Source: DLAJ01 sp964655525 (GTDB lineage Bacteria > Bacillota > Clostridia > Lachnospirales > Lachnospiraceae). Taken from it: DNA of 64,000 nt. Every line of letters starts with the position of its first letter. Within the stretch, counting starts at the first letter, position 1. Of the stretch, positions 52,408 to 61,863 are shown piece by piece. The translations under genes and the position numbers were made by a program. The notes under the pieces were generated by a model. That model did no database searches and was not told the origin of the DNA. It saw only the letters and a list, made by a program, of their open reading frames with translations. The stretch spans positions 56,755 through 120,754 of the forward strand of contig CAZZNE010000008.1 of NCBI GenBank assembly GCA_964655525.1. Reading direction: 5' to 3'.

Positions 52408-53137
52408 AATTTGGGGCTGTTTCATTGTTCATCACCCGCCTCATTTTCCCGTAGGCGAGCGTCAGCTTATCCATCATGCGCGACGCTTCGTTTTTCGTCA
52501 TGCGGTCGATTTCGCATGGCGGACTGATCTGATAATATTCCAACATTTTTAAGAGCCGTTCCCGCTGCGCAGGCGTGATCGGCCCTTCTTTTTTTACCTT
52601 GTATGTCAGCACATACGGCTGTGCCTGATCAGCCGCCTCAAACTGCGCGCACAGCTTTTGATACAGCGCGTGCGTAGCGAGCGCATCGCCCAGCGCGCGA
52701 TGCGCTGTATGCGTGATCTCATAATGCCCGCAGAGCGCGCCGAGCGAACGGCTGGGCAGCTCCGGCAGGCAGAGTCTTGCCAGCTTGAGCGTGTCGATCG
52801 CTTTTTTCTCAAAAGAGCATTTCAGATTGACTGCCGCGCGTTTTAGGAAAGAATAATCAAAACGCACACTGTGTCCGAGCAGCACATCCTCCCCCGCAAA
52901 CGCAAGAAACGCGGGCAACGCGGTTTCGATATAGGGCGCGCCGCATAACATATCATCCGTGATTCCGGTCAACTCCACGATTCTCTCCGTGAGCTTCCGC
53001 GCGGGATTCACAAACGTCTGATACGTCTCCACCACCTGTCCGCCCCGCACGCGCGCCGCACCGATCTCTATGATCTTTTCTGTTTTTGGGTCGAGGCCGG
53101 TCGTCTCAATATCCAACACAAGATATGCTGACTGCAT
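52397..53137 (-). CDS. DnaQ-like 3'-5' exonuclease
   Basis: 246 residues. Exonuclease domain (residues 1-170) with DEDD motifs: Exo I LVLDIETTGL, Exo II HSVRFDYSFL, Exo III HRALGDALAT. Resembles the epsilon/PolC proofreading module as a stand-alone protein. The tail (~175-246) has no recognised domain. Start 53137 has GGAGAGGA; an upstream ATG would extend the frame into the tandem repeat and is rejected. Confidence 0.92.
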   Translation of the reverse strand: MQSAYLVLDIETTGLDPKTEKIIEIGAARVRGGQVVETYQTFVNPARKLTERIVELTGITDDMLCGAPYIETALPAFLAFAGEDVLLGHSVRFDYSFLKRAAVNLKCSFEKKAIDTLKLARLCLPELPSRSLGALCGHYEITHTAHRALGDALATHALYQKLCAQFEAADQAQPYVLTYKVKKEGPITPAQRERLLKMLEYYQISPPCEIDRMTKNEASRMMDKLTLAYGKMRRVMNNETAPNSPD

Positions 53138-53176
53138 GGCGCTTTCCTCTCCGGTATCTATTTTGGTTTGCTTAGG

Positions 53177-53430
53177 TTTTTCCTTAGGAAGGTTTCTCCC
53201 TCGCAAACACGCGCTTCCGCGCTCTTTTGTCCGCCTTCGCCGGACGTTTGCTCGGTATTGGCGCTGGAAAAACAAATGCCTGCTTCGCAGTCGCTTGTTT
53301 TTCCTTAGCAAGGTTTCTCCCTCGCAAACACGCGCTTCCGCGCTCTTTTGTCCGCCTTCGCCGGACGTTTGCTCGGTATTGGCGCTGGAAAAACAAATGC
53401 CTGCTTCGCAGTCGCTTGTTTTTCCTTAGC
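53177..53430. repeat. 121-bp tandem duplication with partial third copy
   Basis: 53177-53297 and 53298-53418 are near-identical 121-bp units, and a third begins TTTTTCCTTAG before diverging. Each unit contains nested palindromes, e.g. GTCCGCC-TTC-GCCGGAC and GCGC-TTCC-GCGC. The period is not a multiple of three and no gene is credible. Confidence 0.9.
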
Positions 53431-53480
53431 GCCAATCATTATAGCATACATTTTTCGGATTGGCTATTGTGTCGGTTTCT

Positions 53481-54491
53481 CTAGGAAATCGCCTCCGCTC
53501 CGACGGAATAGCTATTCCATGAACCCCTCTCCGACCAGACCGCCTTACAGTCTTCAAAAAAATACGCTCCGAGCGGCGAACGCCATTTCTCCGCATTAAA
53601 TTGAAGCACCGGAAGCGAATAGACCTCATCCTGCCCGTCCGTTCTTGCCGTGATTGAAAAAAGAACGCCATCCGGCCACTCGTAAATCTTATGCTCATCG
53701 TCCGAAAAATCACCGTACTCTGACAAATATCCCTGCTCCTCCAGTTCCTGGTAGGTAAGCGTGAGCGGGTCTACACCATGCGCACCTGCAAAAATCCAAG
53801 CAATCGCCTCTTTTTCTCCCTCCGTGAGATCTCCGGGTGCTTCCGACAGATCGACGCTCGCATAAGCCGCACCGCCGTTTAAGCCGCTGTCCACATCCCA
53901 AAGATCATCAAGCACCTGTAAATATAATCCGCACAGATCATAGTACTGCCCCAGCGGATTCTGCTGCGTGCCCTTGCTGTAGACGGAGACGGATTCTACA
54001 TTTCCGATCTGCATCGGCCAGATTTCCATGATACCGCCGGTATACCGGATCTCCGCCAGCATTCCGTCTTCCAAAACGGAAGCGTTTGATAACGTGCCGT
54101 CAATAAAAACATCCGTGTCGCCGACCGACAGGGTATATACCTCTCCCGCGCCGTCGCCTGCCAAAACAAGATTTCCGCTTTCGGCGCCGTCCACGATGCG
54201 CAGGGTCAGCGTTTCTCCCGGCAGGTTTTCTCCGTCCGCCCCGGTATCGGAACCGGCCTCGCCGCTCGAATCTCCTTCCGCACCTGACGCAGAGCCGTCC
54301 GCGTTCATTCCGTCTTCCTCTCCTTCTGCTCCACCCGAAACGGCCGCATCCGCACCGTTCCCATCTGTAACACCGTCGTTCGGCACACCGCCCGACGGTT
54401 CCTCGCCGCCTTTCCCGCCGCAGCCTGCCGCCATGATCATGCATAACGCCAGCAGTACCGCCGCTATCTTTTTCATCGTCCTAACTCTCAT
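53481..54491 (-). CDS. Hypothetical lipoprotein
   Basis: 336 residues from the ATG after AGGAAAGGAG; the ATG five codons later is also possible. Lipoprotein signal ends at MIMAAGC. Residues ~30-95 are a Gly/Asp/Glu/Ser linker, and the remaining ~240 residues are a globular domain with no recognised motifs. It follows the serpin gene on the same strand, so the two may form a surface lipoprotein pair. Confidence 0.75.
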   Translation of the reverse strand: MRVRTMKKIAAVLLALCMIMAAGCGGKGGEEPSGGVPNDGVTDGNGADAAVSGGAEGEEDGMNADGSASGAEGDSSGEAGSDTGADGENLPGETLTLRIVDGAESGNLVLAGDGAGEVYTLSVGDTDVFIDGTLSNASVLEDGMLAEIRYTGGIMEIWPMQIGNVESVSVYSKGTQQNPLGQYYDLCGLYLQVLDDLWDVDSGLNGGAAYASVDLSEAPGDLTEGEKEAIAWIFAGAHGVDPLTLTYQELEEQGYLSEYGDFSDDEHKIYEWPDGVLFSITARTDGQDEVYSLPVLQFNAEKWRSPLGAYFFEDCKAVWSERGSWNSYSVGAEAIS

Positions 54492-54631
54492 ATTTCTTTT
54501 TTCTCCTTTCCTGCCTGTTTCAGATCAAACAATTCGAAACGCATAGTTTTCGGCCGTGTGATTGTAAATCACACTCCATCACGCCTACACTGTATTCCGC
54601 GCTTCTCCATCGTTTTCGCCCCATATTTCGC

Positions 54632-56056
54632 CTACAGATCCCGCACCTCTCCCATAAACAGGATCATTCCCGTTTCCCTATCCTGTATGAAAAAGAGGAA
54701 GGGCCGGTCTGCAACAAATAAGACCGGATCGTCCAACAGCATCGCAGCCGCATCCTTTGTGACAATCTCCGTCACCGCTGCGGCGCGGCTTCCAAGCTCA
54801 TCCACCTCAAGCTTTGCCACATGAGTCACGTCCGAAACATGAAACTCCGCCGTCTCCGGATCCGCAAGCCCTCTGAAATCTGCCAGTCCGGAATAAAACG
54901 CGTTCTCCATGCCGAGCTCCTCCAAAATCCGGGACATATCTCTGACGGAATAGTCCATCGTAAATTTCGGAATTGCCAGCCTCCATATCTGCGTGGATTC
55001 CCCGTTCATCAGCGTCATTAAAAAATCATTTTTTTCCTCATCACTCATTGCGCCAAACAATTCGGCGGCGCTCTGCTCTACATCCTCCGCGGGAAGAAGA
55101 AGATTCATGACAACACTTCCGTCTCCGTACGGCACGGATATTCCGCACAGACCGCCCTGCTCATAATATGGCAGATAAAGCTCCCCCTGATGCATCATGG
55201 GAACATCCGTGTCCCGTGTCTGCCCGTGAAAGGTCTGCTCATACGTCGCATTCGCCTCAAACGGGAAGCTCCATTCCCCATAAAAATAAACCGCATTGAT
55301 GATGGATACCGCCGTTTTCGGGTCAACCTCCTCCTTAAAATGAGGAATCATGCCGCCCGTGTGCTCCTCCACCCACCGGTTGATTTCATCCCGCGTTCCG
55401 ATCGGATCCCCTGTGAAATCCGCCTTCCATATTTCGGCATCATAATAAAACCCAACAAGCGGCAGATAGTCCGTATATGCCGCATCCGCGAGCGGATAGT
55501 TTTTATTGATCCAGAGAGAATTCGCGCTCTGGACATTTGCCTGCACATGCTGCGGTTTCTGCATGTAAAAAGACAACTGCTGATTATAATGCGAAAGATC
55601 CGCAATGCCTAACATAGCCTCGATCTGTTCCTTCGTCGCTCCCCCTGCCGCGTTGTCAAGCACGGCCAGCGCAGAGCAGATGCTGTACGGAGAAAAGAAA
55701 TAATTCTCTCCGTCCGCGCTCAGTCGTTCGCCAAAGTGAAAGGCAAACCCGTTTGTCGATTCCATCAGGGTTTCATCTAACGTATCCGTTCTGACATATT
55801 CCACCGCGGTCTGCTGCCCCTGCAGTTTCTCCGGCGCTCCGCCTTCCTGCTGCCCCGACGCTGCTCCCTGCGATCCTCCTTCTGTCCGCTGCCCCTGCTG
55901 TGTTTCCGCTTCCCCGTCCGTCATCCGCTGCCCCTGCTGGGATCCGTTATCTTTGCCACAGCCCGGCAGCATCGCACAGCACAAAAACGCCGCCGTACCA
56001 ATACAGACCGCCTTTTGCCATACTTTCTTTCGTTTTTGATCCTTCTGCCTTTTCAT
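54632..56056 (-). CDS. Serpin (serine/cysteine protease inhibitor) lipoprotein
   Basis: 474 residues. Lipobox AMLPGC puts it on the outer face of the membrane. After an ~80-residue Gln/Gly linker the serpin fold (residues ~95-474) shows NYFFSPYSICSALAVLDNAAGGATKEQIEAMLG, SIINAVYFYGEWSFPFEANAT and the C-terminal RPFLFFIQDRETGMILFMGEV. The hinge reads DELGSRAAAVTEIV, so small residues needed for loop insertion are present. Inhibits host or competitor proteases by a suicide mechanism. The target depends on the reactive loop and is not predictable. (Long motifs here are split by the reader; no run is continuous with another.). Confidence 0.92.
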   Translation of the reverse strand: MKRQKDQKRKKVWQKAVCIGTAAFLCCAMLPGCGKDNGSQQGQRMTDGEAETQQGQRTEGGSQGAASGQQEGGAPEKLQGQQTAVEYVRTDTLDETLMESTNGFAFHFGERLSADGENYFFSPYSICSALAVLDNAAGGATKEQIEAMLGIADLSHYNQQLSFYMQKPQHVQANVQSANSLWINKNYPLADAAYTDYLPLVGFYYDAEIWKADFTGDPIGTRDEINRWVEEHTGGMIPHFKEEVDPKTAVSIINAVYFYGEWSFPFEANATYEQTFHGQTRDTDVPMMHQGELYLPYYEQGGLCGISVPYGDGSVVMNLLLPAEDVEQSAAELFGAMSDEEKNDFLMTLMNGESTQIWRLAIPKFTMDYSVRDMSRILEELGMENAFYSGLADFRGLADPETAEFHVSDVTHVAKLEVDELGSRAAAVTEIVTKDAAAMLLDDPVLFVADRPFLFFIQDRETGMILFMGEVRDL

Positions 56057-56116
56057 TCCAATCCCTCCCGTCTTACCTATGCGCCGCCTGCCTTTTTGCG
56101 GCTGCCCATAGCAAAA

Positions 56117-56147
56117 CCCCTGTGCCTATTTAAGATACGCACAGGGG
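56117..56147. terminator. Terminator downstream of galT
   Basis: CCCCTGTGC/GCACAGGGG stem (56117-56147) with flanking T or A runs on each strand. It lies about 95 bases after galT on the minus strand. Confidence 0.8.
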
Positions 56148-56242
56148 ATTGTTTTTTTATGGGATAAATTTTGATTTTTTAAAAAAGATGCATCTGGCGT
56201 TTTCTGACCGAACAGAATATCGTGTTCCGTTTCAGCACCATT

Positions 56243-57745
56243 TTATAGCGCCGCAATGAACCGGTCAAACGCCGCCTGCCCTTCCGCATCCCGCTTATAC
56301 ACGCCGGCATGCTCAAGCACCTTGGAAAATACAAGTCCGATCTCATCCTGAAGGATTTTCATGACATTCGTGTCATCTATCGTGTCATATTTCGGCAGGA
56401 ATTCCTCCACCCAGTCCGCATGCTTCTCAATCGCCTCATTTGCACGAATGTCTTTTTTATTGACGATTGCGTCGGAAAGCTGCTCTAATTCGGATACCAA
56501 GCGGGACGGCAGGATCGCAAGTCCCATTACCTCGATCAGACCGATATTTTCTTTTTTAATGTGATGCAGCTCCGCGTGCGGATGATAAACCCCAAGCGGA
56601 TGCTCCTCGGTCGTAATATTGTTGCGCAGTACCAGATCCAGCTCATAAATACCGTCACGGCAGCGCGCGATCGGCGTGATCGTATTGTGCGGTTCCCCGT
56701 CGGTCTCGGCAAAAAGAAACACGGACTCGTCCGTATAGCCGCGCCATACTTCCAGCACATGGTCTGCAAACGCAATCAGCCTGTCGCTGTCAGCGCTTTT
56801 GATCCGGATGACGGACATCGGCCACTTGACGATCCCCGCCTCAACATCCTCAAAGCCCTTCACGGTAAAGCTGCGCTCGATCGGCGCTTTCGCCATGGCA
56901 AAATCATAATTGCCGCCCTGAAAATGATCGTGGCTCAAAATAGAACCGCCGACGATCGGCAGATCGGCATTGGAGCCGACAATATAATGCGGGAACTGCT
57001 TTACGAAATCAAACATCTTGCAGAATGTCGCATGTTCAATCTTCATCGGCACATGCTGGGAATTAAATACAATGCAGTGCTCGTTATAATACACATAGGG
57101 CGAATACTGGAAACCCCACTGACTGCCGTTGATTGTCACCGGAATGATCCTATGATTCTGGCGCGCCGGATGATTGACGCGTCCTGCATACCCCTCGTTT
57201 TCCACGCACAGCAGGCATTTCGGATAACCGCTCTGTTTCGCAAGCTTTGCCGCTGCGATCGCCTTCGGGTCTTTTTCCGGTTTGGAGAGATTGATCGTAA
57301 TATCCAGATCCCCGTACTCTGTCGGCGCGATCCATTTTTTGTCCTTTTTGATGCGATAACGGCGGATATAATCGGAATCCTGACTCAGCTTATAAAAATA
57401 ATCCGTCGCCGCCTTCGCGTCTTCTTTCTTTAACTCCTCAAAATGCCGGATGACCTCGGACGGCCGCGGCACTAACGCGCCCATCAGCTTCGTGTCAAAC
57501 AGGTCGCGGTAAACGATGCTGTTCTCTTTTAAGACACCGTGCTCATACGCGTAGTCCAGCAGTTCATTCAGGACGCTCTCAAGCTCGTCCTCGGACATCG
57601 TGATCGCTTCCTCACAATCCTCCAGTCCGTCCAGCTCCAGTATTTCCAAAAGACGATTCGTGGTATAGACCGCGTCATCCTGCTCGATCAACCCCGTCTG
57701 TAATCCGTATGCAACTAACTTTCTAATGTTTTTGTCCACCGACAT
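56243..57745 (-). CDS. galT: UDP-glucose--hexose-1-phosphate uridylyltransferase, GalT2 type
   Basis: 500 residues. Leloir pathway step converting galactose 1-phosphate and UDP-glucose to UDP-galactose and glucose 1-phosphate. This is the Firmicute class II form (~500 residues versus ~350 for E. coli). Internal motifs NHRIIPVTINGSQWGFQYSP and SHDHFQGGNYDFAMA. The start at 57745 lies behind AAGGGGGAG. Seven-base... the gap to galK is 26 bases; one operon. Confidence 0.95.
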   Translation of the reverse strand: MSVDKNIRKLVAYGLQTGLIEQDDAVYTTNRLLEILELDGLEDCEEAITMSEDELESVLNELLDYAYEHGVLKENSIVYRDLFDTKLMGALVPRPSEVIRHFEELKKEDAKAATDYFYKLSQDSDYIRRYRIKKDKKWIAPTEYGDLDITINLSKPEKDPKAIAAAKLAKQSGYPKCLLCVENEGYAGRVNHPARQNHRIIPVTINGSQWGFQYSPYVYYNEHCIVFNSQHVPMKIEHATFCKMFDFVKQFPHYIVGSNADLPIVGGSILSHDHFQGGNYDFAMAKAPIERSFTVKGFEDVEAGIVKWPMSVIRIKSADSDRLIAFADHVLEVWRGYTDESVFLFAETDGEPHNTITPIARCRDGIYELDLVLRNNITTEEHPLGVYHPHAELHHIKKENIGLIEVMGLAILPSRLVSELEQLSDAIVNKKDIRANEAIEKHADWVEEFLPKYDTIDDTNVMKILQDEIGLVFSKVLEHAGVYKRDAEGQAAFDRFIAAL

Positions 57746-57771
57746 GGCATGCTCCCCCTTTTTCTCCAATC

Positions 57772-58953
57772 TTATATGAGTGTTCTCGGTCCGTCGCCGA
57801 TCTCTACGACATAGAAGTCCGCCTGGATTCCGAACTGCTTCTCATAAGCCGCGCCGACTTTTTCCTGAAATTCCCCGATCGCTTCATCCTTTACAAGGCT
57901 GACTGTACAGCCGCCGAAACCGCCTCCGGTGATGCGCGAACCGATCACACCGTCCACCTTCCACGCCTCAGCCACAAGAAGATCGATCTCCTCGCAGGAT
58001 ACCTCATAGTCGTCTCTAAGAGATACATGGGATTCGTTCATCAGCTTTCCGAATAATGCCAGCTCGTTATTTTTTAACGCTTCCACCGCGCGGAGCGTTC
58101 TCTGATTTTCATATACCGCATGCTTTGCGCGCTTCCTGCGAATGTCGTCTGCGATGGCGGACTTATTCGCCTCAAACTCCTCCTCGGTCAGGTCGCCGAG
58201 TCCGCCTATCTTCACCACGCTCTGAAGCTCCTTAAGCGCTTTCTCACACTCGCTGCGGCGCTCATTATATTTGGAATCCACAAGGCTGTGCTTTACCTTG
58301 GAATTTGTCACGACGATCTTTGCATCGCCGAGCGCAAGCGGCGCATACTCGTAGGAAAGGTCGGCGGTATTTAAGAAGATCGCATGATTCTTTTTTCCCA
58401 TCGAAGACGCAAACTGATCCATGATGCCGCAGTTGCAGCCGTTAAAATTGTTCTCGGAATACTGTCCGATCTGCGCAAGCTCGACATTCGTCACGGTAAA
58501 GCCGTACAGATCGCGCAGGATGTATCCCGTCAGCACCTCCAGCGATGCGGAGGAGGATAAACCGGAACCGTTCGGGATATTGCCGTAAAGAACCATATCC
58601 AGACCGCAGTCCATCTGCATGCCGCGCAGGGAAAACGCCCACATCACGCCCTTCGGGTAGTTTGTCCAACCCGCTTCTTTTGAAGCTTCCAGTTTCTCAA
58701 CGTCAGACTCCAGCACACCGACCTTCTCAAAGTTGATCGAGTAAAGCCGCAGCTTTTTATCCGTCCGTTTTCTTACTGCCGCATACGTTCCGATCGTCAG
58801 CGCGCATGGAAAAACATGACCGCCGTTATAATCGGTATGCTCGCCGATCAAATTCACCCGTCCCGGTGCAAAATACACTTTCACCCCGTCGGTATCCCCA
58901 AACAATTCCCCAAATTTGTCAAGCAGCATTCCCTTGATTTCTGTTTCACTCAT
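57772..58953 (-). CDS. galK: Galactokinase
   Basis: 393 residues. Phosphorylates galactose. GHMP-kinase motifs: N-terminal GRVNLIGEHTDYNGGHVFP, the Gly/Ser loop NGSGLSSSASLEVL, and C-terminal SRITGGGFGGCTVSLV. A minus-10 TATAAT (59046-59051) lies upstream without a good minus-35, suggesting an activator. The AraC-type regulator gene upstream, same direction, is the obvious candidate. Confidence 0.96.
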   Translation of the reverse strand: MSETEIKGMLLDKFGELFGDTDGVKVYFAPGRVNLIGEHTDYNGGHVFPCALTIGTYAAVRKRTDKKLRLYSINFEKVGVLESDVEKLEASKEAGWTNYPKGVMWAFSLRGMQMDCGLDMVLYGNIPNGSGLSSSASLEVLTGYILRDLYGFTVTNVELAQIGQYSENNFNGCNCGIMDQFASSMGKKNHAIFLNTADLSYEYAPLALGDAKIVVTNSKVKHSLVDSKYNERRSECEKALKELQSVVKIGGLGDLTEEEFEANKSAIADDIRRKRAKHAVYENQRTLRAVEALKNNELALFGKLMNESHVSLRDDYEVSCEEIDLLVAEAWKVDGVIGSRITGGGFGGCTVSLVKDEAIGEFQEKVGAAYEKQFGIQADFYVVEIGDGPRTLI

Positions 58954-59045
58954 GCCCTTCTCCCTCTCCTTATTCCATTTTATTTTTTGCTAATCGTTTG
59001 TTTGCACTTGTTACCCCGTTACCCGCTTGTTTTTTCTTTACGCTT

Positions 59046-59051
59046 ATTATA
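59046..59051 (-). promoter_or_regulatory. Minus-10 of galKT promoter
   Basis: TATAAT on the minus strand, 93 bases before galK, with a weak minus-35 ATGGAA 17 bases further. Consistent with activator-dependent transcription. Confidence 0.5.
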
Positions 59052-59179
59052 ACCCGTTTTTACCTTGTTTCCATAGGCTTTCTTGTTACAAAAACCTGTC
59101 AAAATGTTGGATTTGTCGTGCCTACACCATTTGATCGTATTTCTCATGCAAAGCGGCAGCTTGTGCAGACATACCGCCC

Positions 59180-60088
59180 CTATATCTCTGCCGCGCCGAC
59201 TCCGCGCTCGTTTAAGAACGCTTCGATCTGCTCTAAGTCGCTCTGGCGGTGCCGCGTGCCGCTTTGCAAATATTCTTTTCGATAGCCCGAAGGAGAAATC
59301 CCCTTTGTCTGCCGGAACGCTTTCGTAAAAACGAGCGGGTCCGTATAGCCCACCGAGATCGCGATGCTTTCGATCGGCAGCTCCGTCATCTGCAGCAGCT
59401 CGACCGCCTTGGCAATGCGAAACGACGTCAAAAACTGCTGCGGCGACATGCCGATATGATTTTGAAACAGCGTATAGAGATAGCTTCTGTGCACACAGAC
59501 ATAGTCCGCCACATCCGTTACCCGGATCGGGTTACAATAATTGCTTTTAACAAAATCAACGGCGCGGCTGACATAATCGTTCGCGCGGCTGTTCTCCCCC
59601 GCCTCCTGCACGGACGCCGTGCGCGCGATGATGGAAAGAAAAATACCAAGCAGCCCGTCGCGGCGCAGCGCGTTGGAAAATCCGCAGGTATTATGCTCCA
59701 TCATATCCCTGACCGTCTGATACAGCTCCCCCGACGCATCGGAAGCAAATACCGGATGCTCTTTTGACAGTCCCATGCTGCGCATATAATCGCTCACGCA
59801 CGTCCCCGAAAAGCCAATCCACACATAGGTCCACGGCTCCGTCTCATCCGCCTGATAAAAAGCAAGTTCTCCCGGTTCAATGTAAAAACCGGCTCCCGCC
59901 TCGAGCGGATATTCTTTTCCGTCCATCACAAATCTGCCCCGCCCGCTCATCACATAGTGGATCAGATAATGCGGTTTTAGAGCCGGTCCGAAGCTGTGCA
60001 GCGGCTCCGTCTGCGAACAGCCGCAGCAGATCAGGTACAGAGCGCCCGTCATCTCATTTTGAAATTCCAGTTTATATGCTTTTTCCAT
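59180..60088 (-). CDS. AraC-family transcriptional activator
   Basis: 302 residues. N-terminal cupin-like sensor domain (residues ~20-150; HYVMSGRGRFVMDGKEYPL, GFYIEPGELAFYQ) and C-terminal double helix-turn-helix (~200-290; GYTDPLVFTKAFRQTKGISP). Upstream of galK-galT, so regulation of galactose genes is plausible but inferred. GGAGTGAGGAGCG precedes the ATG. Confidence 0.92.
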   Translation of the reverse strand: MEKAYKLEFQNEMTGALYLICCGCSQTEPLHSFGPALKPHYLIHYVMSGRGRFVMDGKEYPLEAGAGFYIEPGELAFYQADETEPWTYVWIGFSGTCVSDYMRSMGLSKEHPVFASDASGELYQTVRDMMEHNTCGFSNALRRDGLLGIFLSIIARTASVQEAGENSRANDYVSRAVDFVKSNYCNPIRVTDVADYVCVHRSYLYTLFQNHIGMSPQQFLTSFRIAKAVELLQMTELPIESIAISVGYTDPLVFTKAFRQTKGISPSGYRKEYLQSGTRHRQSDLEQIEAFLNERGVGAAEI

Positions 60089-60110
60089 CGCTCCTCACTC
60101 CGGTTTTTTG

Positions 60111-60189
60111 ATCGTATTCCGGTTACGTTCTCTTGCTTCCAATCGTGTTCCGCTTACGTTCTCTTGCTTCCAATCGTGTTCCGCTTACG
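60111..60189. repeat. 31-bp tandem repeat, 2.5 copies
   Basis: 60111-60141, 60142-60172 and a partial 60173-60189 share ATCGTGTTCCGCTTACG and TTCTCTTGCTTCC. It includes the stop codon of the adjacent reductase gene (60185). Confidence 0.85.
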
Positions 60190-61318
60190 GCTTCCACTGA
60201 GGGTTGTCCAGATCCGCCTGTGCCCGCGCAAGATCCTCGCGGATGGCGATTTTCTGCGGACATGCCTGCTCGCACTTTCCGCACTTTTTACATGCTTCCG
60301 GCTTCTCCTCCGCCTTCATGTTCTCCCATCCCCAGTTGACCGCCCAATAATTCTGGTACATATGATACGTATTCCAGAACCTGAAAGTGCCCGGAATATT
60401 CACGCCGAACGGACAGGGCATGCAGTAGCGACAGCCCGTACAGCCGTTTTTCACACGGGCGCGAAGCGTTTTTACCGCCTCCTTGATGCACGCCTGTTCT
60501 TCTTCGGAAAGCGGTTCAAAATCTGTAAAGGTATGTACATTGTCCCGCACCTGTTCTTCCGAAGACATCCCGCTCAAGACAACTTTGACATTCGGATGTG
60601 AGCCGACCCAGCGCAGCGCAAACGACGCCGTTGATGCGTCAGGCTTCAACGCACGGTAGGTCTTCTCTACCTCCTCGGGCAGCTTGGCAAGCGAACCGCC
60701 TTTTACCGGCTCCATGATGACAAGCGGCACGCCCAGTTCCTCCGTCAGCGCGTAACCGCGGTCGCCCGCCTGTTCCTCCGTGTCCATATAATTATATTGA
60801 ATCTGACAAAAATCCCATTTCCGATAACGGAGGATTTCTTCAAAGCACGCATAATCATCATGAAACGAAAATCCAATCCACTTGATGCGCCCCTGTTTCC
60901 GGTACTCCTCGAGCACATCGAGAATTCCGAGCTTTTTCACATCCGCCCAGCGGTCTTTTCCAAGCCCATGCAGCAGATAAAAATCGATATAATCGACCTG
61001 AAGCTTCGAAAGCTGCTCTTCAAAATAACGCGTCACATCCTCCTTTGTCTTGACGAGCCATAATGGCAGCTTTGTCGCTAAATAAAAAGAGCTCCGGTCA
61101 TATTTTTTCATCAGCCGCCCGACTACACGCTCGCTCTCGCCCCCGTGGTAGGGGTATGCCGTATCGTAATAATTCACACCTGCTGCCATCGCCTCATCGA
61201 GCATGCGCTCCGTTCTTTTTTCATCGATCTGACCGTTTTCCAACGTCGGGAAACGCATACACCCGAAACCGAGCAGCGACGTTTCCACCCCGCAGTTATT
61301 CCATGTTCTTTTTTCCAT
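60185..61318 (-). CDS. Aldo/keto reductase with C-terminal 4Fe-4S domain
   Basis: 377 residues. Residues 1-275 form the AKR barrel: GVNYYDTAYPYHGGESERVV with the catalytic Asp and Tyr, and LGFGCMRFPT at the start. Residues ~285-377 contain CTGCRYCMPCPFGV and CKKCGKCEQACP, binding two 4Fe-4S clusters. Such Fe-S AKRs are common in clostridia; substrate unknown. The start at 61318 follows AAAGGGG; an ATG at 61369 is in a leader lacking a good site. Confidence 0.93.
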   Translation of the reverse strand: MEKRTWNNCGVETSLLGFGCMRFPTLENGQIDEKRTERMLDEAMAAGVNYYDTAYPYHGGESERVVGRLMKKYDRSSFYLATKLPLWLVKTKEDVTRYFEEQLSKLQVDYIDFYLLHGLGKDRWADVKKLGILDVLEEYRKQGRIKWIGFSFHDDYACFEEILRYRKWDFCQIQYNYMDTEEQAGDRGYALTEELGVPLVIMEPVKGGSLAKLPEEVEKTYRALKPDASTASFALRWVGSHPNVKVVLSGMSSEEQVRDNVHTFTDFEPLSEEEQACIKEAVKTLRARVKNGCTGCRYCMPCPFGVNIPGTFRFWNTYHMYQNYWAVNWGWENMKAEEKPEACKKCGKCEQACPQKIAIREDLARAQADLDNPQWKP

Positions 61319-61409
61319 AAGGATCCCCTTTCGTTTCAGATATTTGATTCTCTTTTCCATTCCTAACAAAGATCATATGAATTCAGTATAACACAAAGGG
61401 ATGACCGAG

Positions 61410-61829
61410 TCATCCCTTCATCCGTTCATATTCCGCTTTTTCCCGCGCCAGTTCCGCGTAAAGACGCAGGACATTCCATTCCCTGTTTGTCGGCGTCAGC
61501 ACCGCCTTGTAATCAATCCTGACCGCCCGCTCACGCAGCAGCGCGAGCGCTCTGTTAAAATGTTTCTCACTCACATCACAAAACACCATCAGGCTTTCCG
61601 CCGGCGCGTTTCCGTGATCGGGCTCGGCTTTCTGTATCGATTCTGCGCTCTGCGCATCGGTGATTGTTTTGCCGTCCGGTCTGCTCATTTTTCCCGATGC
61701 CAGCACCCCGATCGTCTGCCGGAACGCACTTTCCGGAATTCTCTCACATCTCACTTTCATTGCGGCAAGCATGTCAGCGATTGCCGATGCCTCCACATCC
61801 GGAACCCGAAAAAGAAGAACCTTTTCCAT
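61410..61829 (-). CDS. DUF3783 family protein
   Basis: 139 residues. The C-terminal third (PTNREWNVLRLYAELAREKAEY) matches the DUF3783 family signature. Cytoplasmic, function unknown. Separated from DegV by 34 bases and transcribed in the same direction, so probably one unit. Confidence 0.8.
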   Translation of the reverse strand: MEKVLLFRVPDVEASAIADMLAAMKVRCERIPESAFRQTIGVLASGKMSRPDGKTITDAQSAESIQKAEPDHGNAPAESLMVFCDVSEKHFNRALALLRERAVRIDYKAVLTPTNREWNVLRLYAELAREKAEYERMKG

Positions 61830-61863
61830 TTTATTTTCCTGCCCTTTCGCGCGCTGTCCCTTC

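Noticed and set aside
53184..53435. Open frame of about 83 codons through the tandem repeat (minus strand)
   Set aside because: It arises from the repeat itself, with basic low-complexity residues, no ribosome binding site and a period that is not a multiple of three.
53481..53713. Minus-strand alternative frame within the lipoprotein gene
   Set aside because: Basic residue composition and no start signal; the lipoprotein frame explains the region.
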